The notes under the pieces: generated by a model
What the model saw: the letters and a program-made list of their open reading frames with translations, nothing else
Database searches by the model: none
What the model was told of the DNA's origin: nothing
Shown: positions 27,629 to 35,200 of the stretch, in pieces
Layout: each line of letters opens with the position of its first letter
How positions within the stretch are numbered: position 1 is the stretch's first letter
Source of the DNA: Thermodesulfobacteriota bacterium
GTDB lineage: Bacteria > Thermosulfidibacterota > Thermosulfidibacteria > Thermosulfidibacterales > B14-G1
Assembly (NCBI GenBank): GCA_024274915.1
Contig: JAJSAC010000014.1
Location: forward strand, 1 to 36,916
Direction of reading: 5' to 3'
Length of the DNA stretch: 36,916 nt
Position numbers and translations under genes: made by a program

Positions 27629-28627
27629 CTAATCTACCTGTAGTCTCTCCTTTAGCTTCTCAATGAGGGCTGGCAAGACTTGGGTGGCGTCGCCCACCAC
27701 TCCAAAGTCGCAGACCTCAAAGAATGGAGCATTGGGGTCTTTGTTGATAACCACAATGATCTCCGAGTCCTGGACACCCACCACGTGGTGCATGACCCCA
27801 GATATGCCTGCTCCAATGTAGAGTTTGGGATGGACAATCTTGCCGCTTTGGCCGATCATCACCTCTTCAGGGGCCCAGCCCTCATCAACAGCGGGTCGGG
27901 TGGCTCCTACAGCGCCACCTAGGAGTTTGGCCATCTCTTCAAGAAGTTGCCAGTTTTCTTTGCTGCCCATACCGTAGCCCCCGCAGATGACCACGCTGGC
28001 GCCTTCCAGGGCCACGGTTTTCTGCTCCTTGGCCTTGAACTCCACGACCTTGGGCTTGAGGTCTGCCTCTTCCAGTGCCACCTCCATGGGAACCACTTCT
28101 CCCTGGCGCTCCTGGGGTTCCAATTTGGGGAAGACACCGGGCATCACGGTGGCCATTTGGGGGCGTTTCTCAGGGCAAACGATGACGGCCATCATGGCAC
28201 CGCCAAAGCCTGGGACGATCTGTTCCAGGACACCGTCTTCGCCCAGCCTGAGATCTACGCAGTGGGCTGACAGTCCCGTCTCCAGTCGGGCCGCCACTCT
28301 GGGGGCTAGGTCGGCGCCCAGGGGGGTGGCTCCCATGAAGAGGGCCTCAGGTTTCTCGGCTTTTACTGCCTGGCAGATGAGCTTGGTGTAGGCAAGGGAG
28401 TGGTAGATCTGCAAGTGGGGGTGGGAGAAGAGAAAGACCTTGTCGGCTCCATAACCGAATAGTTCTTTGGCCTTGTCTTCCGCAAAGTCGCCCAGGAGCA
28501 GGGCACCTACGTAGGTGTTGGTGGCGTCGGCCAGCTCTCTGGCCTTGGCCAGCAATTCCAGACCTACGTCGGAGATACGCCCCTGAAGCTGCTCTATGAA
28601 AACCCAGAATCCCTTGTAGCCTTCCAT
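27629..28627 (-). CDS. etfA: Electron transfer flavoprotein alpha subunit
   Basis: The product has about 332 residues from the ATG at 28627, preceded by GGGAGGG. A GTG at 28642 that overlaps the etfB stop is the longer alternative. The N-terminal domain begins MEGYKGFWVFIEQLQG. The C-terminal FAD domain has GGAVGATRPAVDEGWAP, IGQSGKIVHPKLYIGAGISG and IVVINKDPNAPFF. With EtfB it accepts electrons from acyl-CoA dehydrogenase. Whether the pair is of the bifurcating type is not clear from sequence. Confidence 0.95.
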   Translation of the reverse strand: MEGYKGFWVFIEQLQGRISDVGLELLAKARELADATNTYVGALLLGDFAEDKAKELFGYGADKVFLFSHPHLQIYHSLAYTKLICQAVKAEKPEALFMGATPLGADLAPRVAARLETGLSAHCVDLRLGEDGVLEQIVPGFGGAMMAVIVCPEKRPQMATVMPGVFPKLEPQERQGEVVPMEVALEEADLKPKVVEFKAKEQKTVALEGASVVICGGYGMGSKENWQLLEEMAKLLGGAVGATRPAVDEGWAPEEVMIGQSGKIVHPKLYIGAGISGVMHHVVGVQDSEIIVVINKDPNAPFFEVCDFGVVGDATQVLPALIEKLKERLQVD

Positions 28628-28638
28628 AGCACCCTCCC

Positions 28639-29439
28639 TCACAGCATCCCCACTTGGTGGAGACGGTTGACCAGTTCCTCGGCCACCTCTTCGGGTTCGC
28701 CTTTGAGGATCTCCCTTCTACGTTTGATTTCAGGCATGAAGAGGTTGCGAACCCGGGTGGGGGATCCTTCCTGTCCAACCTTGGAGGGATCCAGGTCCAA
28801 GTCGCTGGCGGACAACACTTCCAGGGGCTTTTTCTCGGCGGCGAGGATACCCATAATGTTCACCAGGCGGGGGAGGTTCACTTCCTTGGTAACAGCCAAG
28901 ACCATGGGACCCTGTCCTTCAAGGACCAGTTGGGCTAGCTTCAGATCCATGGTTACCTGGAAGGTGGAGCCGTCCTGGGTTTGCACTTTGCTCACGTGGG
29001 TGATGTGGGGTACTCCAAGGTAGTGGGCGATCTGGGGGGCCACCTGGGAGGTGGAACCGTCCAGACTCATGTTCCCGCAGAGGACCAGCTGGAAGTGGGG
29101 TGCTTTCTTCTTGATGAGGCCTGCCAAGGTGTAGGCTGTAGCCAAGGTATCCGCCCCTGCCAGCTGGCGATCGCTGGCCAGGAAGGCCCGGTCGGCTCCC
29201 ATGGCCAGGGCTTCCCTCAAGGTCTGGGTTGTCTCGGGAGGCGCCATGCTCACCACTGTCGCGTCCCAACCGAAGTTGTCTTTGAGTTGGAGGGCAATCT
29301 CCAGGGCGTGTTTATCCAGAGGATTGATGACAGTGGGGATCCCTTCCCTCCTCAGGACCCCGGTTTTAGGGTCCAGGGAGAGGCGATCCCAGTGTTTGGG
29401 ATCGGGGATGGGCTTAACGCAAACCACCGCCTCCGGCAT
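28639..29439 (-). CDS. etfB: Electron transfer flavoprotein beta subunit
   Basis: The product has 266 residues. It starts EAVVCVKPIPDPKHWDRLSL and continues with INPLDKHALEIALQLKD, then ALAMGADRAFLASD and LVLCGNMSLDGSTSQVAPQI. This is the normal EtfB fold with the nucleotide-binding loop. It lies 16 bp after the acyl-CoA dehydrogenase and directly before etfA. That supports one electron-transfer unit for the dehydrogenase. Confidence 0.95.
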   Translation of the reverse strand: MPEAVVCVKPIPDPKHWDRLSLDPKTGVLRREGIPTVINPLDKHALEIALQLKDNFGWDATVVSMAPPETTQTLREALAMGADRAFLASDRQLAGADTLATAYTLAGLIKKKAPHFQLVLCGNMSLDGSTSQVAPQIAHYLGVPHITHVSKVQTQDGSTFQVTMDLKLAQLVLEGQGPMVLAVTKEVNLPRLVNIMGILAAEKKPLEVLSASDLDLDPSKVGQEGSPTRVRNLFMPEIKRRREILKGEPEEVAEELVNRLHQVGML

Positions 29440-29455
29440 GGTTTTAACGGCCTCC

Positions 29456-30604
29456 TTAGAAGTTCTTCACTACATGGCGGCCCAGTACCACTTTGGCCAC
29501 CTGGGAGGTTCCGCCGGAAGGAATGGAGACCCAAGCGTCTCTCAGGAACCTTTGGACGGGGTACTCCAGGATGCAGGAGTATCCGCCGTGGATGTCACAG
29601 GCCATTCTGGCACATTGGAAGGCGTTCTCTGTGGCTACGTATTTGGCCAGGGTCATTTCCGTGTCACAGGGCAGACCCTGATCCATCATCCAGTTGGCCC
29701 GGTAGTTGAGGATTCGGGCTGCTTCGGCCAAGGCGTATATGTCGGCCAGGAGGAACTGGATGGCCTGGAGGTTGGAGATGGGCTTCCCATAGAGGACCCT
29801 CTCCTTGGCGAATTTGGAGGCCTCTTCCAGGGAGGCGTAGCAGAGACCTACGCCTATGGAGGCCATTCCTGGCCTTCCCACCCTGTTCACCGTGGCCAGT
29901 CCGATCTTGAGGCCTTCGCCGAGCTTGCCCAGGAGGTTTTCCTTAGGCACCTTGCAGTCCTGGAAGACCAGCTCGCCGCTGAAGGCTCCTCTGAAGCCCA
30001 TCTTGTTCTCTTCGTGTCCCAGGGAGAAGCCTTCGTAGGAAGGCTCCACGATGAAGGCGCTGAAGGCGGGCCTACCTTTGGCGTCCTCGCCTGTTCTGGC
30101 CACGATGACCATAATGTCTGAGACGTGGGAGTTGGTGGCGAAGCACTTTCTACCGTTGATCACCCAGTGGTCGCCCTCATCCCTGGCCGTTGTCTGCATT
30201 CCGAAGACGTCGGAACCACCGCTGGGCTCGGTGATGGAACAAACGCCCAGGGTGTCTCCCTTGGTCAGGGGGGGGAGGTACTTCTTCTTTTGCTCTTCCG
30301 TGCCCCAGGTCTCTATGGGCCAGCAGGCCATGTGGTGGACCTGGAGGGCGATACCCACGGCGGCTGAGACCTTGGAAATCTCTTCAACGGCTATGGCCCT
30401 GGCCAGAAAACCCATGCCATTGCCGCCATACTCTGGGGAGGTGACAAGGCCGAGGAGACCAATGTCCCCCATCTTTTTGATAAGGGGGCGGGGAAACTCT
30501 CCCGTCTTCTCCATCTCTTCCACCAGGGGAGCAATCTCTCTCTGGGCAAACTCGGCAACTGATTTTCTCAGGAGTTCTTCCCTTTCGCTCAGCTTAAAGT
30601 CCAT
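29456..30604 (-). CDS. Acyl-CoA dehydrogenase family protein lacking the usual catalytic Glu
   Basis: The product has 382 residues with the full acyl-CoA dehydrogenase fold. Visible segments are ISKVSAAVGIALQVHH, GVCSITEPSGGSDVFGMQTT (FAD and substrate loop), FATNSHVSD, GFRGAFSGELVFQDCKVP and the C-terminal HGGYSCILEYPVQRFLRDA. The stretch that normally reads IYEGTxQ is IPSGGTSQ, so the common catalytic Glu is Gly. At the alternative isovaleryl-CoA-dehydrogenase position (GLATVNRVGRPG region) there is also no Glu. It may use another base or catalyse a different reaction. It is the first gene of the operon, with GGAGGTG before the ATG and etfB next. Confidence 0.9.
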   Translation of the reverse strand: MDFKLSEREELLRKSVAEFAQREIAPLVEEMEKTGEFPRPLIKKMGDIGLLGLVTSPEYGGNGMGFLARAIAVEEISKVSAAVGIALQVHHMACWPIETWGTEEQKKKYLPPLTKGDTLGVCSITEPSGGSDVFGMQTTARDEGDHWVINGRKCFATNSHVSDIMVIVARTGEDAKGRPAFSAFIVEPSYEGFSLGHEENKMGFRGAFSGELVFQDCKVPKENLLGKLGEGLKIGLATVNRVGRPGMASIGVGLCYASLEEASKFAKERVLYGKPISNLQAIQFLLADIYALAEAARILNYRANWMMDQGLPCDTEMTLAKYVATENAFQCARMACDIHGGYSCILEYPVQRFLRDAWVSIPSGGTSQVAKVVLGRHVVKNF

Positions 30605-30650
30605 TTTTCACCTCCACGGTTTGTTTTTGGATTATAAAGGCCTGAAGTTG

Positions 30651-30679
30651 GATTTACCCCTTTAAAAAGGTGATGTCAA
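30651..30679 (-). promoter_or_regulatory. Promoter of the catabolic operon
   Basis: On the minus strand TTGACA (30679-30674), 17 bp, TAAATC (30656-30651). The -35 is consensus and the -10 is weak. A TATAAT at 30636-30631 has no matching -35. Confidence 0.5.
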
Positions 30680-30697
30680 TATTTAAAATTTTAAATA
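30680..30697. promoter_or_regulatory. 18-bp perfect palindrome abutting the -35 box
   Basis: TATTTAAAA followed by its reverse complement TTTTAAATA, immediately upstream of TTGACA. Its position and symmetry suit an activator or repressor site. The nearby ArsR-type protein is the obvious candidate. Confidence 0.5.
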
Positions 30698-30841
30698 ACT
30701 AAGGACAATGGCTATAAGATAGAAACGGTTTTAAATTATTGATGGGCGTTATTGGCAAGGGCGGATCCAGGGACGGTTATGCAGACCAGTGCCCTTCTCC
30801 GTTGCCATTTTCCCTTGAGGAGCGGGATTTTTGTGGTCCTT

Positions 30842-31165
30842 TCAAGATATACCCATCATGTCCATAAATCGGTCTAGAATGGAGCGTAGGTAGTCTTTGT
30901 TCACCTCGTAGAAGACCAGAGAGCCTTCCTTTTTATGGACAATGACCTTGGATCTCCTGAGTTCTTTGAGGTGGTGGGAGATGGCCGGTTGGCTTAAGTG
31001 AAGCTTGTTCACTATATCTGAGCAAAAGAGCCCCTGGTTCTCAACGAGCATCTTCACAATCTCCAGGCGGATCTCATTGCCCAAGGCATTGAACACTTCC
31101 ACCAGGGCCAGATCTTCCTCATTTATCTTTACAAAAACCTCGGCCGCCTTGCACTGTTCAGTCAT
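30842..31165 (-). CDS. ArsR-family winged-helix transcriptional regulator
   Basis: The product has 107 residues. The helix-turn-helix is FCSDIVNKLHLSQPAISHHL (about residues 47-66) and the wing is VIVHKKEGSLVFYEV. The classic ArsR/SmtB metal-binding ELCVCDL is replaced by GLFCSDIV, leaving one Cys in that helix. The acidic or His sites of the alpha-5 helix are not evident either. It is therefore probably not a metal sensor. It lies 237 bp upstream of the catabolic operon on the same strand, with palindromes before both. Local control of that operon and of itself is a reasonable inference. Confidence 0.88.
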   Translation of the reverse strand: MTEQCKAAEVFVKINEEDLALVEVFNALGNEIRLEIVKMLVENQGLFCSDIVNKLHLSQPAISHHLKELRRSKVIVHKKEGSLVFYEVNKDYLRSILDRFMDMMGIS

Positions 31166-31193
31166 GGATTGTCACTCCATCTCTTTGTGTCGA

Positions 31194-31210
31194 TATGATC
31201 AAATATCATA
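31194..31210. promoter_or_regulatory. Inverted repeat TATGAT-N5-ATCATA upstream of the ArsR gene
   Basis: It lies 28 bp before the ArsR start, within the 76-bp gap to gltX. Its AT-rich dyad form suits an ArsR-type operator, so autoregulation is likely if it is real. Confidence 0.4.
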
Positions 31211-31241
31211 ACTGTCTTTTAAAAATCAACGGAAAAGTGCC

Positions 31242-32660
31242 TCAGGCTTCCGGTTTGGCCTTTATGTGCTTTATGGCCTTATCGAGCCTGGATATAGCGG
31301 CCTCTTTCCCCATGACAGATACGATCTCAAATATGCCTGGGCTCACGGTCTTTCCTGTGAGGGCGACCCTGCAAGGTTGGGCCAGGTGTTTCAGCTTTAT
31401 GCCGAATCTTTCCAACACCCTATTGAAGGTCCTTTCTATTTCCTCTTCAGAGAAGTCATCCAGTTTCTCCAGTTCTTGGACCAGGGCTTCCAGATAAGGA
31501 AGGACCTGGGGCTTCAAAAATTTACGGTCTCCTTTAGGATCATATTCCCTGGGCTCCCTAAAGTAAAATGCGGCCATCTGGGCCATCTCCTTAAGGGTTT
31601 TGGAGCGTTCCTTCAGGGTGTCCACCACTCGACAGAGCCACCCCATGTCTGTTTCTGCTCCCTCCCTTATAAGACCTTCCCTTGCCAGGAAAGGCACCAG
31701 GAGCTTGGCCAGCCGCTCGGTTTCCCCTGTCTTGATGTAGTGGGCGTTGAGCCACAGGAGCTTGTCAGGATTATAGACGGCAGGGGACTTGCCCACGTTT
31801 TCCAGAGAGAAGTACCGGATGAGCTCTTCTTTGGAGAAGATCTCCTGGTCTCCGTGGGACCAACCCAGCCTCACCAGGAAGTTAAAGAGGGCTTCTGGGA
31901 GGTAGCCTTCTTCCCGATATGCCAGTACCGACGTAGCGCCGTGGCGCTTGCTCAGCCTGGCCCTGTCGGGTCCCAGGATCATGGGTACATGGGCGAATTG
32001 GGGGGGCTCGTACCCCAGAGCCCTGTAGAGTTGGATCTGCTTGGGGGTGTTGTTCAGGTGGTCGTCTCCTCGTATGACGTGGGTGATGCCCATGAGGGCG
32101 TCGTCCACCACCACTACAAAGTTGTATGTGGGGGTGCCGTCAGAGCGCACCAGAATAAAGTCGTCCAGTTGGGAGTTAGGATAAACCACTTCTCCCTTGA
32201 TGAGGTCGTGAATAACCGTTTCCCCTTCTTGATCCACTTTGAGGCGGATGACGGGATTTATCCCTTCCCTGGCCCCCGTTTTCCCGCGGCATCTGCCGTC
32301 GTATTGGGGCATTCGACCTCCTTCCAGGGCCTTTTTACGCCTTTCCTCCAGCTCTTGGGGAGTGCAGTAGCAGTAGTAGGCCTTTTTTTCTTCCAGGAGC
32401 CTTTGGGCCTCCTTTTTATAGATCTCCATGCGTTCCGTCTGGCGATAAGGGCCTTCATCCCAATTCAAGCCCAGCCATACCAGTGCTTCCAGGATCTCCT
32501 GGATGGAGTCCTCTGTGGACCTGCTTCTGTCGGTGTCCTCTATCCTGAGGATGAACCTGCCCTTGTTATGTCGGGCGAAGAGCCAATTGAATATGGCCGT
32601 CCGGGCTCCCCCCAGGTGGAGGTATCCCGTGGGACTAGGGGCGAATCTCACTTTTACCAT
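31242..32660 (-). CDS. gltX: Glutamyl-tRNA synthetase
   Basis: This class I synthetase has 472 residues. Its HIGH-type motif is [14 protein letters not shown] (residues 9-22). Its KMSKS-type motif is ARLSKRHGA (about 239-247). A CxC...YxxxC zinc-type site is seen in CYC (about 96-98) and YDGRC, followed by the conserved [26 protein letters not shown] sets the start. Whether it is discriminating or also charges tRNA-Gln cannot be told here. It lies upstream of the ArsR gene on the same strand. Confidence 0.97.
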   Translation of the reverse strand: MVKVRFAPSPTGYLHLGGARTAIFNWLFARHNKGRFILRIEDTDRSRSTEDSIQEILEALVWLGLNWDEGPYRQTERMEIYKKEAQRLLEEKKAYYCYCTPQELEERRKKALEGGRMPQYDGRCRGKTGAREGINPVIRLKVDQEGETVIHDLIKGEVVYPNSQLDDFILVRSDGTPTYNFVVVVDDALMGITHVIRGDDHLNNTPKQIQLYRALGYEPPQFAHVPMILGPDRARLSKRHGATSVLAYREEGYLPEALFNFLVRLGWSHGDQEIFSKEELIRYFSLENVGKSPAVYNPDKLLWLNAHYIKTGETERLAKLLVPFLAREGLIREGAETDMGWLCRVVDTLKERSKTLKEMAQMAAFYFREPREYDPKGDRKFLKPQVLPYLEALVQELEKLDDFSEEEIERTFNRVLERFGIKLKHLAQPCRVALTGKTVSPGIFEIVSVMGKEAAISRLDKAIKHIKAKPEA

Positions 32661-32767
32661 GGGTGGCTCCTTTTCCCGTTTTCACAGAGAAGGGACATTA
32701 ACACAGGGTGGGGACTGGAGCCAAGGGGTAGTGGACAGGACTTCCCCCAGTTTTACCCTTAGGGATA

Positions 32768-32887
32768 AGGGCGGGGCGTTCCGACGGCAGAGATGATAGC
32801 TCATAGTTCATAGCTCGTAGTTCATGGTTCATAGCTCATAGTTGCTATCAGCCATGAGCCATGGGCAGGGGAGGAATGCCCCGCCCT
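32768..32887 (+). repeat. Heptamer-repeat element with inverted arms, copy B
   Basis: Arms AGGGCGGGGCGTTCC (32768-32782) and GGAATGCCCCGCCCT (32873-32887) are inverted repeats with one mismatch. Between them are tandem 7-bp units atagctc, atagttc, atagctc, gtagttc, atggttc, atagctc, atagttg. It is the inverted counterpart of 384-518. Shared sequence continues to about 32965 (aaaaaatccaggatt, ttttgggggaagtcctgg). Confidence 0.82.
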
Positions 32888-33144
32888 TTCACTTGTTGGA
32901 AAGAAAAAATCCAGGATTCTGAACATGATGCCTTCACCAAGAAGGGATTTTTGGGGGAAGTCCTGGTAGTGGAGGAACTGGCTTTCCTTTATAGAGGGCC
33001 CTCGCCATTGGTGGGCTTTTGGGGCCTTAAGCTCAGATCCTCCGGCTCAAAAATTGTGCTAGGATATAGTTGGTAAAATTTGACATTTGGCCATTAATGT
33101 TTCTTGACTTTTGGGATGAATAGGTATTTTTAGAGATAAAAAAC
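32888..33144. other. Non-coding gap before the PAS/HD-GYP genes
   Basis: It includes the tail of the heptamer element. It also holds two -35-like boxes on the plus strand, TTGACA near 33079-33084 and TTGACT near 33104-33109, the latter with TATTTT 15 bp on. I find no supported gene here. A 71-codon frame at 32861-33076 overlaps the repeat and looks fortuitous. Confidence 0.4.
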
Positions 33145-33164
33145 GGGGGAAGGTCCCCCTTTTA
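33145..33164 (+). terminator. Orphan terminator-like hairpin or attenuator in a leader
   Basis: GGGGGA / TCCCCC with a three-base loop, preceded by A-rich and followed by TTTTATTT on the plus strand. No plus-strand gene ends upstream. It may be an attenuator before the PAS/HD-GYP gene, or a leftover of a lost gene. Confidence 0.6.
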
Positions 33165-33219
33165 TTTACCTCTAAATATCTAGTACTCCGATAGAACTTT
33201 GGGGTACGAGAGGTGGGCA

Positions 33220-35100
33220 GTGGTTGAGGGTAGAGCGGGTGGATTGTTCAAGTTCATAGCGGACCATTCCCCTGTGGGTATATATTTCTTTGCGGACCAC
33301 AGGTTTCTCTACGTCAATCCCGCCCTGGCTCGGATCTTTGGTTACACTCCCGAGGAGATTGTGGGCAAATTGGGTCCCTTGGACCTCACCCATCCCGATG
33401 ACCGCCCCCTGGTCAAGTTGAAGATACAGCAGCGGATCAGGGGGGAAACTGAGCATGTCCACTATGAGTTTCGGGGGCTGCGCAAGGACGGAGAGGTCAT
33501 CTTCTGCGAGGCCTTGGGCAGTAGGGTGGAGCACGAGGGAAAGGCGGCTATTGTCGGGACCCTGCTGGACGTGACAGGGCGTAGAAAAATGGAGGAGAAA
33601 CTCTGGTGGGAGTTGGGGGTGAAGTCGGCCATCTCCGAGATTTCCCGGACCATGGTGGCCCTCTCTTCCACCATTGAGGAGATTGCCAAGGTGGTACTGG
33701 ATAAGGCCATGGCCCTGACCGGTAGTCCCCATGGCTTTGCCTCGGTGATAGATCCTTCTACCGGAAAGGACATGAGGCTGGTGATCACCGGGGGTATGAA
33801 GGGGTGTTCCCTCTCAGTGGAGGGAAAGATGGTGGCCTTCTCCAAGGGGAAGGACGGGCGTTATCCTGGCCTGTGGGGTTATGCACTGAACACGGGGGTC
33901 TCCTTTTATACTAACCTTCCAGAGGCCCATGAGGCTTTCAAGGGGGTTCCCCGGGGCCACGTGCCCATAAGGTGTTTTTTGGCGGTGCCTGCTGTGTTGG
34001 GGGATAGGGTTCTGGGACAGGTAGCCCTGGCCAATGCCCCCCAGGGATATTCCCCCCAGGATCTGGACAGTGTGGAGAGACTGGTGGACCTGTACGCCTT
34101 GGCCATAGACCGGGAGAGGGGTGTTCAGGCCCTGATGGAGTCGGAGGAGAAGTACAGGGTACTGGCTGAGGCGTCTCTCACGGGGATCTTCATCCAGCAA
34201 GAAGGTAGATACGTCTTTGCCAATGAACGCTTTGCCAGGATGCACGGGTACAAGTTGGAGGAGGTTCTGGGTCGTAATTATCTGGAGCTTATCTATCCCC
34301 AGGATCGGGAGAGGGTGGCCCAAATTGTGGCCAGAAGACTGGGGGGGAAGGGGGCGCCCCAGGAGTATGAGGTGAGAAGGCTCACCAAGGATGGAGAGAT
34401 CCTCTGGTGCAGGATGATGGCGGTGAGGATCCAGTATAGGGGAAAGCCCGCCATCATGGGAAACATCATAGATATCAGTGATCTGAAGAGGCTGGAGGTG
34501 GAGCTCAGGGGCAGTTTGGAAAAACTGGAGAGGACCTTAGAGGGTGCCATAAAGGCTTTTGCTTCCGCTGTTGAGAAGAGGGATCCTTACACAGCAGGGC
34601 ATCAGAAGAGGGTGGCTCTCCTGGCCCGGGCCATAGGCCAGGAGATGGGTTTACCTGAGAGCCAGGTGGAGGGCATCCACCTGGCGGGTTTGGTCCACGA
34701 TGTGGGAAAGATCTCCATTCCCTCAGAGATTCTCAGTAGGCCAGGCCGGTTGAATCCCACGGAGTTCGGGATAATAAAGGCCCACCCCCAGGTGGGCTAT
34801 GAGATACTGAAGGAGATAGAGTTTCCCTGGCCTGTGGCCGAGATAGTTCTGCAGCATCACGAGAGGCTGGATGGGTCGGGATATCCCCAAGGGCTTTCCG
34901 ACGGGGAGATCCTTCTGGAGGCCAGGATAATAGCGGTGGCCGACGTGGTGGAGGCCATGGCTTCCCATCGTCCCTACCGTCCGGCCTTGGGCATAGACAA
35001 GGCGCTGGAGGAGATCCAGCGGGGTAAAGGAACCCTCTACGATCCCCCAGTGGTGGATGTCTGTGTGGAGCTCTTCAAGGTGAGGGGATTTGGGTTTTAG
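33220..35100 (+). CDS. PAS-GAF-PAS sensor with HD-GYP domain (predicted c-di-GMP phosphodiesterase)
   Basis: The product has about 626 residues. Order: PAS (about 8-115, FKFIADHSPVGIYFFADHRF to GTLLDVTGR), GAF (about 135-300), PAS (about 308-425, EASLTGIFIQQEGRYVFANE to NIIDISDLK), a short coiled linker, then HD-GYP (about 445-620). All HD-GYP hallmarks are present: HD in LVHDVGKISIP, KAHPQVGYEIL, HHERLDGSGYPQGL and VADVVEAMASHRPYRP. It should hydrolyse c-di-GMP under control of the sensor domains. No membrane helix is seen, so it is cytoplasmic. The start is uncertain: GTG at 33220 follows gagagg, TTG at 33199 is the longer option. A paralogue follows after 100 bp. Confidence 0.9.
   Translation: MVEGRAGGLFKFIADHSPVGIYFFADHRFLYVNPALARIFGYTPEEIVGKLGPLDLTHPDDRPLVKLKIQQRIRGETEHVHYEFRGLRKDGEVIFCEALGSRVEHEGKAAIVGTLLDVTGRRKMEEKLWWELGVKSAISEISRTMVALSSTIEEIAKVVLDKAMALTGSPHGFASVIDPSTGKDMRLVITGGMKGCSLSVEGKMVAFSKGKDGRYPGLWGYALNTGVSFYTNLPEAHEAFKGVPRGHVPIRCFLAVPAVLGDRVLGQVALANAPQGYSPQDLDSVERLVDLYALAIDRERGVQALMESEEKYRVLAEASLTGIFIQQEGRYVFANERFARMHGYKLEEVLGRNYLELIYPQDRERVAQIVARRLGGKGAPQEYEVRRLTKDGEILWCRMMAVRIQYRGKPAIMGNIIDISDLKRLEVELRGSLEKLERTLEGAIKAFASAVEKRDPYTAGHQKRVALLARAIGQEMGLPESQVEGIHLAGLVHDVGKISIPSEILSRPGRLNPTEFGIIKAHPQVGYEILKEIEFPWPVAEIVLQHHERLDGSGYPQGLSDGEILLEARIIAVADVVEAMASHRPYRPALGIDKALEEIQRGKGTLYDPPVVDVCVELFKVRGFGF
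34762..35046 (+). repeat. Near-identical HD-GYP coding block, copy 1
   Basis: These 285 bases differ from 36632-36916 at three positions only, all silent (GTT/GTC, CAA/CAG, TTG/CTG). A further conserved block lies at about 34574-34708. The intervening 50 bases and the sensor regions are much more diverged. Confidence 0.9.
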
Positions 35101-35165
35101 GGGGTAAGGCACCCGAGGGTAGGGTTGGCCGAGCTTGGGTTTTCTTGGAGCTTGTTTCATTCTTT

Positions 35166-35181
35166 CCCCCTTTTAAGGGGG
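35166..35181 (+). terminator. Weak hairpin between the two HD-GYP genes
   Basis: CCCCC TTTTAA GGGGG followed by CTTTG on the plus strand. The U-tract is poor, so it may only reduce readthrough. Confidence 0.35.
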
Positions 35182-35200
35182 CTTTGAGATCGCTTGGGAG

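Noticed and set aside
31266-32762. 498-codon plus-strand frame opposite gltX
   Set aside because: It lies antisense to an unmistakable glutamyl-tRNA synthetase. The length follows from codon bias in gltX, and no start signal is present.
32861-33076. 71-codon plus-strand frame after the heptamer element
   Set aside because: It starts within the repeat, its sequence is partly shared with non-coding copy A, and no family is recognisable.
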